DNA from: Ophioceras dolichostomum
Taxonomy: Eukaryota > Ascomycota > Sordariomycetes > Magnaporthales > Ophioceraceae
DNA: 28,836 nt
Assembly: GCA_003049485.1 (NCBI GenBank)
Contig: PYST01000433.1
Location: forward strand, 1 to 28,836
Reading direction: 5' to 3'
Shown piece after piece: positions 9,743-19,271 of this stretch (the stretch's first letter is position 1; each line of letters starts with the position of its first letter). The translations under genes were made by a program, and so were the position numbers. The notes beneath the pieces were generated by a model, which saw only the letters and a program-made list of their open reading frames with translations, ran no database searches and had not been told where the DNA came from.

Positions 9743-10666
9743 AGAGATTGGCTCTTTACTCTCAGTCTCCAGGAGGGCTGAGGGGGGGAAGAGGAGGGGG
9801 AGGAGGACGAGCCAATACTGTTGCGATATACCAAAGCGAACGCTTGTATCTCAAAGATCAGAGGATTTCCAGTCTATCACGGTCCTGGCAGGAACCTGGC
9901 TAGCACATAAGCCGTCACCAAACATTTCCTTTTCTCGACCTGTCCGCTAGGTCGGCCAGTCATAGCTTCTCTCGTTCTCTCGTCCAATGTACCCTCTGCC
10001 TTCTATGACAGTTTTGGAAGGATGAACGAGTCAGGTCAGCGCCGTTTAGACTGGACTTCCAATAGTGACCGATGAGTCGGGTATGCACGTGTACCCTTGA
10101 CTCGAGAGAGTTCAAGGTGCCACTGGTGGCTGCGAGTTAGAACGTCTCGAGGGAACGGCTGCTGTTGAATATGGTGCTATGAATCTCAAGTTTTATTCGG
10201 TCCTGAGGAACTAGGTAGCTATCTTCAAAGATGCCTATCGACAACATTGAGAAGGATCTCTACGAACTTCCTACCCCTCGGCCGTTACGTTGTCGCATCG
10301 TTGTTCTACACATTGGGCGTCAGTATGTGGTCTGTGCTATTATGCTATGAGCAAGCTTAGACAAGCAGCAGTATCACACATGCACAAAGCCGTGCGCCAA
10401 GGATCCCTGAGTGGGCTAGTATCTATGTATTAGAGACTGCGGTGATAAAAAGCACGCCAGAAGCGCGTAAATATGTACAGCTAGTAGCTAGAATGGTTGG
10501 GTGACTGTACCTCCCGCCTGATGACGTTGAAGCGCACACTCAAATACCACACCAGATGCCAAGACGAATGCGCCTGCCCATGCAGATAAAAAATCCAGTG
10601 ATGTGTGACAACGTCTCCGCCGCCAACAGTGCTGAAATTCCAAAATATTGACACAAAGAAGAAGAA
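9743..10666. other. Convergent intergenic region
   Basis: Shared 3' flank of the small membrane protein gene (+) and the AA9 gene (-). A G-rich tract lies at 9779-9808. No coding region, RNA gene or clear repeat is seen. Confidence 0.6.
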
Positions 10667-11494
10667 TCAGCACTTGATCACCTCCGGACCGGGAGGGTAG
10701 TAGACTCCGCCAGCAGAGGCCATGTCCGTCGCACCGGCAACCCCATAAATATTGACCATGATACCACGGTCGTTAGAGGTATAGGCGCCGGGGAACTTGA
10801 CGGTCTGAGCTGGGGTGAAGGTGCCGGAGCCGGAGACCTTGATCTGGGCGCACGAAGAGTAGAACTGGTACTGGTTGGGCTTGTTGGCCGAGTGCAGAGC
10901 CAGTAGCTCAACGCGCATCAGGTACTGGCCGGGGGCAATGCACTTCGGCATATTGAAGTACCACCAGCCGTTATTCGCGATCATTGTATCGACGGCCCAC
11001 TTCTTAGTCTGCGAGTTGAAACCCTGCGAGTCGATCTTGAACCAGGACTGGCCGTTGGAGCTCGCCGACGCCGCGTCGCTCACTTTTGCGAGATAGACCT
11101 GAATCGGCCCCTTGTGCGACGGCGCGATTGGGTTGTCCTTGTCGTTGGCGAACTGCGCACCGCCGATCACGTGGCCCCAGAACGCGCCCAGCTTGTCGCC
11201 CGGCGCAACGTCGATCACCTGCCTCGACGTAGTGCCGGGGGCACCACAGGTCAGGCTGTTGCTGCTGACGTCTGACACCGGATTGTTGTTGTTCGGCGCC
11301 CGGATGCCGTTCAGCTGTCCCATGTCCTTGCCGTTGACCGAGAGTCTCTGTTTATTCGCGTGTTAGTGCTTGTCCCGGCGACGATACGGCCATTCAGACA
11401 AGTGATTGATGGACATGGAGCGTACCTGGAAGATGGCGTGGCCATGAGCCGCAGAGATGCAGGTGGCAACGGTGGTGGCGAGTGAGAACTTCAT
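10667..11494 (-). CDS. Secreted lytic polysaccharide monooxygenase, family AA9 (former GH61)
   Basis: AA9 enzymes are copper monooxygenases that oxidatively cleave cellulose or related beta-glucans outside the cell. Exon 1 is 11494-11426 and exon 2 is 11347-10667; the 78-nt intron (11425-11348) starts GTACG, contains CACTAACACG and ends AACAG. The product has 249 residues. An 18-residue signal peptide ends AAHG, so the mature chain begins with His (H19), the required first ligand of the copper histidine brace. The second brace histidine is H82 in FWGHVIGG. H175, Q184 and axial Y186 (in QYQFYSSC) match the family's active site. APSHKGPIQVYLAKV and WWYFNMPKCIAPGQYLMRVE are typical family blocks. 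There is no CBM1 or linker; the protein ends at a terminal cysteine. All key residues are present, so it should be active. Confidence 0.96.
11348..11425 (-). other. Intron in the AA9 gene
   Basis: GT-AG intron four codons after the copper-binding histidine codon, with a CTAAC branch site about 20 nt before the acceptor. Splicing gives the continuous sequence HAIFQ-RLSVNGKDMG. Confidence 0.9.
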
Positions 11495-13000
11495 GATGGG
11501 CAATAGCTGGGGTGACGACTGGGACTGAGGGCAGGACTCGATAGGGAACCTCTGGACAGGAGGGTATGAGACTTGGCGGATGTGGTATTACACGAACTGA
11601 GAGGGGTGGCACAACAGACGGTCTCTAGATGAGCAATGCTAGGCTTTATAGGTCTCCAGAGAGTGGCTGCTTTGCCATATCTCGGAAAGAACTCCGAAGG
11701 GGGCCGGTAATGGCAAAGGACATGCTTCTCCTCGCTTCTCCTCCGGAACTCGGCCATCTCTGCCAGACCTATAGAGTGTGATGACGTCCCGGGATACACT
11801 GCGGTATGTTCCCGGCTGCTTCTCGACGATGGCAACAGCAGTTTGTCCACGAATCGCCCTCACCCCCAGGATCGCACCTGACAAATGGTTGCGATGCCGA
11901 CATGTGGCGTGCACAAGCGACAATCTGACATGGCGGGGCCCCGGATTGTCCAAGATGGCAGAAGGGAAGGCAATATATTCAGATACAGTGGTGAACATAT
12001 TAGCCCGAGCTAAACCCACGCGGGCCTTCAGAGCCCACACGCCGCCGCCGTCCTCCCCGAGCACGGCTTCGACCGACCACTGGGCTGCCCAACAACACAA
12101 CACAGCTTTCTGTGGGGAACGAGTCAACAAGCCGCACAAGCGTGGTGAATAATAAGATGGGCAAATAAGGCATGCCGTGCCGTGTGCAGGTCCCTAAGCA
12201 GGCGAGTGTGCAGGACAAGCACGTTGGTTCCGACTGCCGCTCTGAGAAGAACCTTGCTAAGACAGGAGGGATGGCTCGGAATTTAGGCATTAAGCCGCTT
12301 GTGGTCACGAGAAGCTGGGGTTGATAGAGCCGTGGAACTTCCCAAATAAGGACAAGCCGGAAGGACTTCCTTCGGGGCCGAATCTCGAATGAAATGCGAT
12401 ATTCAAAGTGTCCATGTGGATATATGACACTCGCCGATCGATTCCCTGGGAATGGCGTGCTTGCACGGAATGTGTCTGCGCTAAATTGAAGCCATGAGAC
12501 GGAGAAGGCGGCGAGTACGGAGTCCAGGAAACCGACCTCTCGCTTGAGGGCATCCCTAATCTAACTGGGCTCCAAATGAGCTGTGTCGAGCAGAGAAACC
12601 TGGACATGGCTTCCTTCCAGGGCTTCGGTGTGAATTGGTGAGAGCAATATCAGAGCGGAGGGATCCAAAATGGGAACAAGGTGATGAATGAACGAAAGGA
12701 GAGCCGAAAGATCGGACGGAACTTGTTTTAGTTGGAAGCTGCAGGGTTAGGGCCGTAGGTGAAGACTGATAAGATAGGGAGCTTCGGTCGAACCATTGAT
12801 CGGATAATCGCATGTTCGGAACAGGGGAGGAGAGGGAATTGCCGTTTGGACCAATCACCGAAACGCATTTGTCAAGCAAGCAGCAGGAAGATCCCGAAAG
12901 CTGTGAAGAGAGAGAACGACGCCGACGACTGCTGAGAACAACGCGACGACGACCAATTGACACCCGCGACAGCCGCCATACACTTCGCGAGACTCAGTCC
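11495..13000. other. Divergent intergenic region between AA9 and nuo-24
   Basis: About 1.5 kb carrying both promoters. A minus-strand TATA-like element lies at 11644-11651. Open frames such as 12556-12963 (-) and 12812-13369 (+) overlap the nuo-24 leader or lack domains, and I treat them as chance. Confidence 0.6.
11644..11651 (-). promoter_or_regulatory. TATA-like element upstream of the AA9 gene
   Basis: CTATAAAG on the minus strand, 150 nt upstream of the AA9 start codon. A sharp TATA box fits a strongly regulated cellulolytic gene, but only sequence and position support it. Confidence 0.45.
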
Positions 13001-14097
13001 ATGGCGAGCAAACTGTCACCCGCCGTCTTCCGGGCAGCCGTCCGGACAGCGGCGGCTTGCCGGTCCTCACAGCCCCAAATCAGAGCCATTTCGACCACGG
13101 TCCAAAGGCAAAGCGACACACTCGCCGTTGTACGTTCCCAGTCGCCCATACATCGCGCTCTCGGCATGCTCCCTGGCCTGGCGTATTTCTGCGGCGGCTT
13201 GCTTCAAACGCTTTCCGCCGCCACTCAATTGGGAGACCCAGCGCTGACGTTGAACCAACTCACTCACCCTCCGCCCCCTCTTCACAGCACCGCAACACAC
13301 CAGACAACAACCCCGAACTACCGTTCAAGTTCAACGCCAAGAATGAGAAGCTCATCGCCGAGATCCTGAAGCGCTACCCGCCGCAGTACAAGAAGGCGGC
13401 GGTCATGCCGCTGCTCGACATCGGCCAGCGGCAGCACGGCTTCACGAGCATCAGCGTCATGAACGAGGTCGGCCGCCTGCTCGAGATGCCCCCCATGCGG
13501 GTCTACGAGGTCGCGTCCTTCTACACCATGTACAACCGCACGCCCGTGGGCAAGTTCTTCGTGCAGGCCTGCACAACCGTGAGTGTCTTTCCCTCTATTT
13601 CCTCCTTCTCCTCGCCAAGCGGAAGTCCACATCCAGTAGCCCAGCCCCCCAGAGCAACGAACGAGAACGGAACGGCCTCCTTGCTGACTGCTTCTCTCGA
13701 AAACCGACCGGAAATGCAGACACCCTGCCAACTCGGCGGCTGCGGAAGCGACGTCATCGTCAAGGCGATCCAGGAGGAGCTAGGCATCAAGCAGGGCGAG
13801 ACCACGCCGGACGGCCTCTTCACCTTCATCGAAGTCGAGTGCCTGGGCGCCTGCGTCAACGCGCCCATGATCCAGATCAACGACGACTACTACGAGGACC
13901 TGACCCCCGAGACTGTCAAGCCGCTGCTCGCCGCGCTGAGGGACAGCGCCTCCGCGGCGAAGGGAGGGTCCGCCGCTGCCGCCAAGGTGCCGGCCCCCGG
14001 CCCGCTCAGTGGCCGCCAGACGTGCGAGAACAGCAACGGGTTGACCAACCTGACGAGTGAGCCTTGGGGCATCGAGACCACAAGGAGTGATCTGTAG
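13001..14097 (+). CDS. nuo-24: NADH:ubiquinone oxidoreductase (complex I) 24-kDa subunit, mitochondrial
   Basis: This is the NDUFV2/NuoE-type subunit of the complex I matrix arm, which carries the [2Fe-2S] cluster N1a. Exons are 13001-13129, 13288-13578 and 13720-14097 (stop TAG). Introns 13130-13287 (GTACGT...CACAG) and 13579-13719 (GTGAGT...TGCAG) are phase 0. The product has 265 residues. The N-terminus (MASKLSPAVFRAAVRTAAAC) is basic and amphipathic, as a mitochondrial presequence should be. The family core follows: HRNTPDNNPELPFKF, AVMPLLDIGQRQHG, EVASFYTMYNRTPVGKFFVQ. Cluster ligands are C138 and C143 (CTTTPC) and C181 and C185 (ECLGAC). Intron 2 splits the first cysteine pair, which confirms that splice. 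The C-terminal tail after the domain is Ala/Ser-rich and ends near TSEPWGIE. It is convergent with the kelch gene. Confidence 0.96.
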
Positions 14098-14529
14098 CAT
14101 TAGTCAAACAAAAGCAAAGAAAGAAAGACAATCAGACGAGAGGTGGTGATTTCAATAACGCCGTTTTGGTTCCGTGCTGTCGGTGATTTTGGGTTGAGGG
14201 AAGCTGACTGGCTGGCGGGCTGGCTGGCTGGTGTGATGGCAATCGCTCGCCGGCTTAGATAAATAGCCTAGATGTCAAAATGATTTTGATGTACATACAA
14301 AAAATTCAAACCTGTACCGATTGCCGAATAAGGGGAGCAAAAAGGAGCAGGAAAAAAAAAAAAGACGAAGCGAGACGAGATCGTAGCGAACCCATCCAAT
14401 CATTTCCCGGCCCGCTCGATATGCCATACCACCAAGGCGGCTACCGGTATGTGACCACTACCATGTATAGAGACATGATCCATCAACAAACTCGCGCTCG
14501 CAGCATAAACAGCAAATAAATTTCTCTCA
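14098..14529. other. Short convergent intergenic region
   Basis: Shared 3' flank of nuo-24 and the kelch gene. It contains a CTGG tetranucleotide repeat (about 14206-14232) and an A-run at 14353-14364. No gene is seen. Confidence 0.65.
14206..14232. repeat. CTGG/GGCT tetranucleotide repeat
   Basis: About six imperfect GGCT units in the 3' flank of nuo-24. A simple microsatellite with no sign of function. Confidence 0.6.
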
Positions 14530-16455
14530 TCAACCCAGCCTGAAAATCCACCCATCACCCAGCCTCTTATTACTCGAGTCCAACCCTCCCCAAACCACAA
14601 CCGCATTGTCCTCCAGCTCCCCCATAGTCGACGTCGCGATCCAGCCCCTCTGGCCAGGTCCCTCCGCAGTGGCTTCCTCATCGTCCGGATCAAACACAGA
14701 CGTCACGACGCGGTACCACCTCCCCTCGCCCGTCTTCCGGCCGAACACGGATTTGATCGCGTCCGTCATGCTCGCCGGCGTCATGCCCAGCGGTGGCACC
14801 TGGAACGCCCAGACGTCGCCCAGAAACTTGCCGGCCACCTCGTGGCTGCCCGTAGCCTCGCGCTCGCCCAGCAGCAGCACGACGTACTCGCGCCCGCCGC
14901 CCGTGCTGACGACCTCCATGCCCGCCACGCTGCGGGGCGCGGGCCAGGGCGTCTGCTCGACCAGCGGTGCTGTCGCATTACCTTCAACCGACAGCGCCGG
15001 CGCCTCCGCGAAGCCCAGCCACCCGCCCCGCGCCGACACGGTGACCACCTCGTTGATGGAGCTCCTGTCGTCGAACGAGTCGACGCCTAGCTCGAGGTAG
15101 TCCAGCCGTCCGCCCTCCTGCGTGGCGCCGTTGTATCCCCCGAACCGGTACAGCCGCGACTTGCTGATGCACAAGGCGGCGCCGCCGCGTCCCGCGCCGG
15201 GCGCGTCCGGAAGCTGCTGCCACACGCGCGTGCGCACGTCGAAGGCCCAGACGTCCGAGGCGCGCGAGCCGTCCGACAGGCAGCCGCCGTGGATAATAAA
15301 AGTGCCGTAGCCCTCTGCGTCCTCGTCCGTGGCGCGCGCGGCGATGTTGCCGACGATGGGCGCCTGCGGCGTGCCGACCTCGGCGACATCGCCCTCCATC
15401 CACTCGCGCCACGTGGAGGGGCGACGGCGCTTCGCAGACGCCGCGCCGCTTCCGCTGGGCCCGTCGTCGCCGGGCTTGCCGGGCTTGTCCGTCGCGGCTG
15501 CGCAGTGGTAGCTGCGCGGGGACGGGTGGGACGGCCGCACGCTGGCCGCGAGGGTTAGGGGCGCCAGGGCGGGCGACATGACGGCGGGGACCGGGTCGAG
15601 CGGCGTCCACGTGCTGGTCTTGGTGTCGAACGCCCACACGCGCCCGCCCTCGTCGAGAGGCGTCTTCATGTCGGCCCCGCCGCGGCCGCCAAAGATGAAG
15701 ACGCGGCTGCCGATCACGGCGGAGGCGTGGCCCACTCGCGGGGCCGGGACCTTGTCGGCGAGCGGCTCGGGGCCCGCGAGGCCTTTGCCCTTGTCCGGCT
15801 TCGGCGTGGTCGGCGTGTCCTCCCCGTTGCCGCTTTCGTCGTCCTCATCGTCGTCCACCTTTGCCTCACCCTCCTGGGCGACGCCTTCATTCTTGCCATC
15901 CTCTCCAGGTTCCTTAATGACGGGGATACCGGCGGCAGACGCGGAGGGCGGAGAGCCGAGCGGGATGTCCGTCAGCTCCCTCTCCTTCTTGTTCTTGCCG
16001 CCCTTGACCGTGATCGGCCGCACGATGCCCTCCTCCTGGGGCTCGTGGTGGATGGGCTCGGGGGCCGGCTTGGCCTTGATGGCGTAGCTGTCCGCGCCGG
16101 CGCCGCTGAAGGGCAGTCTGACGGCGTGCATGTTGTTGTCGACCGGCTGGCGCGGCCTGACCTCGCCGCCGAATATGTAGGCTGTGCCGGACACGACGTC
16201 GACGGTGTGCGAGGACCGGGGCAGTGGACGGACCGAGATGCGTTCCCAGGTGCCCTTCATCGTGTTTGGGTCGTCCTTATTGCTGTCGTTGTTGTTCATC
16301 ATTCTTCCGAATAGTTGAGGAAGCTTCGGCATCGACGAGAGATTCACGTTCGGCACCGATGGCAGGTTTACGGTCGGGAGCTTCTTGGGCACCGATTCCG
16401 GTATGGACTGCATGAGGTCGGTGGTCCGACGCTTGAGGGTTGCGAAGGACTCCAT
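14530..16455 (-). CDS. Kelch-repeat beta-propeller protein, fungal-specific
   Basis: Single coding exon of 641 codons plus TGA, starting at ATG 16455 (MESFATLKRRTTDLMQSIPE). Kelch-type blades are spread along the chain: AYIFGGEV near residue 85, VFIFGGRGG with VWAFDTKTSTWTPLDP, GTFIIHGGCLSDGSRASDVW, LYRFGGYNG, a GDVWAFQVPPLG segment, and the closing VVVWGGLDSSNKRLGDGWIF. This suggests a six-bladed propeller. Between blades 1 and 2 lies an acidic, charged, low-complexity insert (about 125-205, DDDEDDESGNGEDTP). There is no signal peptide or membrane span, so the protein is probably cytosolic or nuclear. Partner unknown; kelch propellers generally bind proteins. The open frame continues upstream to 16788, but that part crosses a good intron and lacks similarity, so I chose the later ATG. 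Confidence 0.88.
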   Translation of the reverse strand: MESFATLKRRTTDLMQSIPESVPKKLPTVNLPSVPNVNLSSMPKLPQLFGRMMNNNDSNKDDPNTMKGTWERISVRPLPRSSHTVDVVSGTAYIFGGEVRPRQPVDNNMHAVRLPFSGAGADSYAIKAKPAPEPIHHEPQEEGIVRPITVKGGKNKKERELTDIPLGSPPSASAAGIPVIKEPGEDGKNEGVAQEGEAKVDDDEDDESGNGEDTPTTPKPDKGKGLAGPEPLADKVPAPRVGHASAVIGSRVFIFGGRGGADMKTPLDEGGRVWAFDTKTSTWTPLDPVPAVMSPALAPLTLAASVRPSHPSPRSYHCAAATDKPGKPGDDGPSGSGAASAKRRRPSTWREWMEGDVAEVGTPQAPIVGNIAARATDEDAEGYGTFIIHGGCLSDGSRASDVWAFDVRTRVWQQLPDAPGAGRGGAALCISKSRLYRFGGYNGATQEGGRLDYLELGVDSFDDRSSINEVVTVSARGGWLGFAEAPALSVEGNATAPLVEQTPWPAPRSVAGMEVVSTGGGREYVVLLLGEREATGSHEVAGKFLGDVWAFQVPPLGMTPASMTDAIKSVFGRKTGEGRWYRVVTSVFDPDDEEATAEGPGQRGWIATSTMGELEDNAVVVWGGLDSSNKRLGDGWIFRLG

Positions 16456-16478
16456 GTTGTGCCAAGCTATCCTCGGTG

Positions 16479-16605
16479 CTGTCGTTTGCGACGGCTCCTC
16501 GTTAGTGAAACGGATGGAAATCGCAAGAAAGAACAAGATAAGGGATTCAATCAAAAGAACGCATTTGCATTGATGGCATAGCACCAAGAGAGCGCCAATA
16601 CGTAC
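16479..16605 (-). other. Probable 5'UTR intron of the kelch gene
   Basis: On the minus strand a GTACGT donor at 16605, a TCACTAACGAG branch site and a CGACAG acceptor ending at 16479 lie 24 nt before the start codon. The length (127 nt) is not a multiple of three, so it argues against coding use of the upstream open frame. Inference from splice signals only. Confidence 0.6.
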
Positions 16606-17523
16606 TGGTGGTGATTGGAACAATCTCAGACGACAAGGGAGTTTGATGAGGTGAGGGGAAGCTCGTTGCCAGGCACAGTGACGTAGATGGTCTTGGTGGA
16701 CGATCAGGGCTCGATGCGCCGCTGGAAGCTGGAGTGGAAGGGGAGCTGCCAACAGAGCGAGATAGCGCGATGCGAACGTATTCTCCACGTTAAGATGCGT
16801 TGACGTGAAATCAGAAAAACGAAGATATTATCACGTCTCTCAAGAATAAGCCTGAGCAGGTAGGTTGGGACAGTTGACAACTTCGTCGAGTCAAGCAAGC
16901 AAGTCGGACAGGGCGGAAAGGTCTGTGCTCCGTGGGATTGTGGCTCATCTGGGACGGAGCTGAACAGGGATCGAAGCTTTCTGGCATCCTGCTGAGTTCC
17001 CGCTCAGAGCTCTGATTGGCAGGGTGTCTGAGTACCAATTGACCTGTGAATGAACTATCTGTGGTAGACTCGACGCCTGTCAGCTCCAGCTCTGGCCATG
17101 TTGACGTGGCTTCCTGCTTCTGTGCTTCATGCATTGATGGATACCACCGCTGCCCTTCTCGTGAGCAAATTCTTTAACGGTCAACCATCGCGAGATAGAT
17201 GATAACTGATTATTTCAATTTGGCCGCGTAGAAATACTGTTGTCCATATATGTACCTAAACATACGACCGAAGAGGTGGAACAACGGAGGCTTGCGAACT
17301 GTGGCACAGAGGTGCTAGCTGATTTTATCAGCATCTGGTCACTTTACAGCCTCTTTCCTCGACTTGTTGCTTTATCAAAAGCCCATCCTTTTTCAAAGCC
17401 TAGTTGCTCAATTGATACCTAGATGATAATCCAAGCAGGCTTATGACGTATTCCGTACAGCCCCTAAGCTTTGGTGGGCAGCGGGGATGTGTGGGACCAG
17501 GCAGTCTGGCCCAAGCACCAGCC

Positions 17524-17531
17524 TTTATATA
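17524..17531 (+). promoter_or_regulatory. TATA-like element upstream of tRNA-Arg
   Basis: TTTATATA, 54 nt before the tRNA 5' end. Upstream TATA elements assist Pol III at tRNA genes in fission yeast; the same role here is an inference. Confidence 0.4.
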
Positions 17532-17584
17532 CGCCAAAGCACACTAAGCCTGTCACCTTCGAGTCTGAGTGGACTCGAAATTAC

Positions 17585-17656
17585 GGCTTCGTGGCGCAAT
17601 GGTAGCGCGTTGCTTTCCGGTGGCAGAGGTTTTGGGTTCGAGTCCCAACGGGGTCG
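17585..17656 (+). tRNA. tRNA-Arg (anticodon CCG)
   Basis: The 72 nt fold by hand into a complete cloverleaf without intron: acceptor stem GGCTTCG/CGGGGTC with discriminator G, D-stem GCGC/GCGC with AATGGTA loop, anticodon stem TTGCT/GGCAG with loop TTCCGGT (anticodon CCG, codon CGG), five-base variable region, and T-arm TTGGG-TTCGAGT-CCCAA. The B box GGTTCGAGTCC at 17635-17645 is a perfect consensus. The acceptor stem has three G-U pairs and the anticodon stem two. A T6 Pol III terminator follows. Confidence 0.93.
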
Positions 17657-17976
17657 AATTTCAGTATTTTTTGCCTTTTCCCCTTTGGAAGCTCATTCTT
17701 CTTTTTCACTACGCCGGACAATATGTTTGATATTCAATTGTTCTGTCTGCTTTTATTTTGTGTCGATTGCCATTTTATTCCAATCGAGGCTCCTAAGTTT
17801 CCGCCCAGCCCCTGTCCTGTCCAGTTTCAATCCCATAGACCAAACTGTTAAGTCAAGGTACTACTGCTAGCTTTTTTCCCCCATTCCTCTTCTCTTGAAG
17901 TCGCCAATGTCCAACCGAACCCGACTCTCCCAGTGTCCATATGTTAGACCACCACGAAGCTTGCACAGACCCATCA
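17657..17976. other. Short intergenic region, tRNA to secreted-protein gene
   Basis: AT- and T-rich DNA between the tRNA and the stop codon of the small secreted protein gene. Apart from the Pol III terminator nothing is seen. Confidence 0.6.
17667..17672 (+). terminator. RNA polymerase III T-run terminator of tRNA-Arg
   Basis: Six consecutive T residues 11 nt after the mature tRNA 3' end. Confidence 0.8.
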
Positions 17977-18575
17977 TCAGAGGCAAACGATGTCGGGCTT
18001 CTGCCGTTCGGACTCTGGCGCCGCAGCAGAGATGGAGTCTTCCACGCAGTATTTCGGCCGCTGGCAGAAGATGCCGAAGGTGAAGGCGATGTACACGCCG
18101 TGCGAGTCCGGCACGGGACGGCACTCCCAGTTGTTCACGTGCTTGCAGCACTGCTCGACCAGCTCGTCGTGCAAGGCTGAGCCACAGCCGCCTCTAGACG
18201 ACTCGTCGTTGAACCCCCACCTGTGATGTGTTGTTCAAAAATCTCTATGTGTTAGAAGAACTGCCTTGCCTTCAATTCTCGGGTGAAAAAAAAGGTGCGC
18301 TAGGAGCGCGTAGGGAGTAGGTAGGTGGTCTCTAATAAGTAGACAATAGCAGAATTCCGAGAGGCTACTCACGTTTCTAGATACAAAAAGTGCGAGTTCC
18401 GCCCGATGAGCTCACAGAAGCTTGCGTCGGCGTCTTTTTGTTTCGGTACAAGACTGCCTTCGATACTCATGAGGCCGTTGTCGCTCAGGGAAGATGGATG
18501 TCGGTCGGTGCCGAGCGTCATCGCTGACACAAGGGCCAGCTTGGTGACGGCCAAAACGACTGTGAAAAGCTTCAT
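17977..18575 (-). CDS. Small secreted cysteine-rich protein, unknown function
   Basis: Exon 1 is 18575-18373 and exon 2 is 18220-17977 (stop TGA). The 152-nt intron (18372-18221) starts GTGAGT, contains TTCTAACAC about 40 nt before the acceptor, and ends CACAG. The frame closes at exactly 148 codons. The N-terminus MKLFTVVLAVTKLALVSA is a good signal peptide with likely cleavage after residue 18. The mature part has eight cysteines, including an adjacent pair (EQCCKHVNNWEC), a tryptophan-containing WGFND segment and a hydrophobic YIAFTFGIFC block. The even cysteine number and absence of a membrane span or GPI-like tail fit a disulfide-stabilised extracellular protein. I do not recognise a family. 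It could be an effector-like protein or a secreted protein of saprotrophic growth; sequence alone cannot decide. Confidence 0.78.
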
Positions 18576-19271
18576 CTCTGGCGAGCTTCAACGAGACGGA
18601 AAACGACAGACTACAGATAGGCCGCATAAACAGAGAGCGTGTCCGCGCTAATCGTTAGGCGGGATCAAAAGGCCGACGCGGATGGGGATTTGTGGATGAT
18701 TTACGCCTTTAAGAGAACTGGGGCCTCTCGACCCTGAGAGAGGTAGAGAGAGAGGTCAGGCCCGCAACAACATGCATGTAAATATGCCTGAAGAATTGAG
18801 TTCCCACGCGGGGACTGAAGATTGAATGATTGCGTAACTGGGCGGTGGCCTAGACCAATATATATAGACATCATCCATGTCGTCAACACTCCCCCTCCCG
18901 TCCCATCAAAGCCCTGACTCTCGACTCTCACCCATCCGCAAAAGCTACCAAGAAGAAAGATACATATCATCCCATCATGGCCTCATGAATATCATCACAG
19001 CGAAGAGAAGGGAGTTGTTAATCATCAATAATGCAGGAAAGAAAAAGGCTTGGAGACAGATGGAGAGAAAAGGAAGGAGGGAAGAAAAGGCGAGTGCGTA
19101 GAAATATCATCAAGATAAAAGAAGAAGAAAAAACAAATACGCAGGGAAAGCAAGAAAAGACAGGCACTGATCGTTAGTTCAAATGCTTAGTTTGCTGACT
19201 CCGGCGCTGTGTGTGGGCGTATGTGTGAATGGATCGTGGGCTACCTGCAGGTACCTAGGTACCCCAAGCAC
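18576..19271. other. Intergenic: secreted-protein promoter and 3' flank of the ubiquitin-like-domain gene
   Basis: No supported gene. A TATATATA run lies at about 18858-18866, some 285 nt upstream of the secreted-protein start codon. A purine-rich stretch spans about 19033-19165. A 14-bp palindrome lies at 19250-19263. Confidence 0.6.
19250..19263. repeat. Perfect 14-bp palindrome GGTACCTAGGTACC
   Basis: The sequence equals its own reverse complement. It ends 8 nt before the stop codon position of the minus-strand gene at 19272, so it lies in that gene's 3'UTR or flank. Related TAGGTACCTA forms occur elsewhere in the window. Confidence 0.8.

Larger units (their letters stand above)
16456..17584. 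other. Intergenic: kelch promoter/leader and tRNA upstream region
   Basis: The first part holds the kelch 5'UTR with its probable intron (16479-16605). The rest has no supported gene. A TATA-like element precedes the tRNA. Confidence 0.6.

Noticed and set aside
12812..13369. 185-codon plus-strand frame containing the nuo-24 first exon
   Set aside because: The frame runs upstream of the true ATG and then through intron 1 of nuo-24; only the internal exon part is real.
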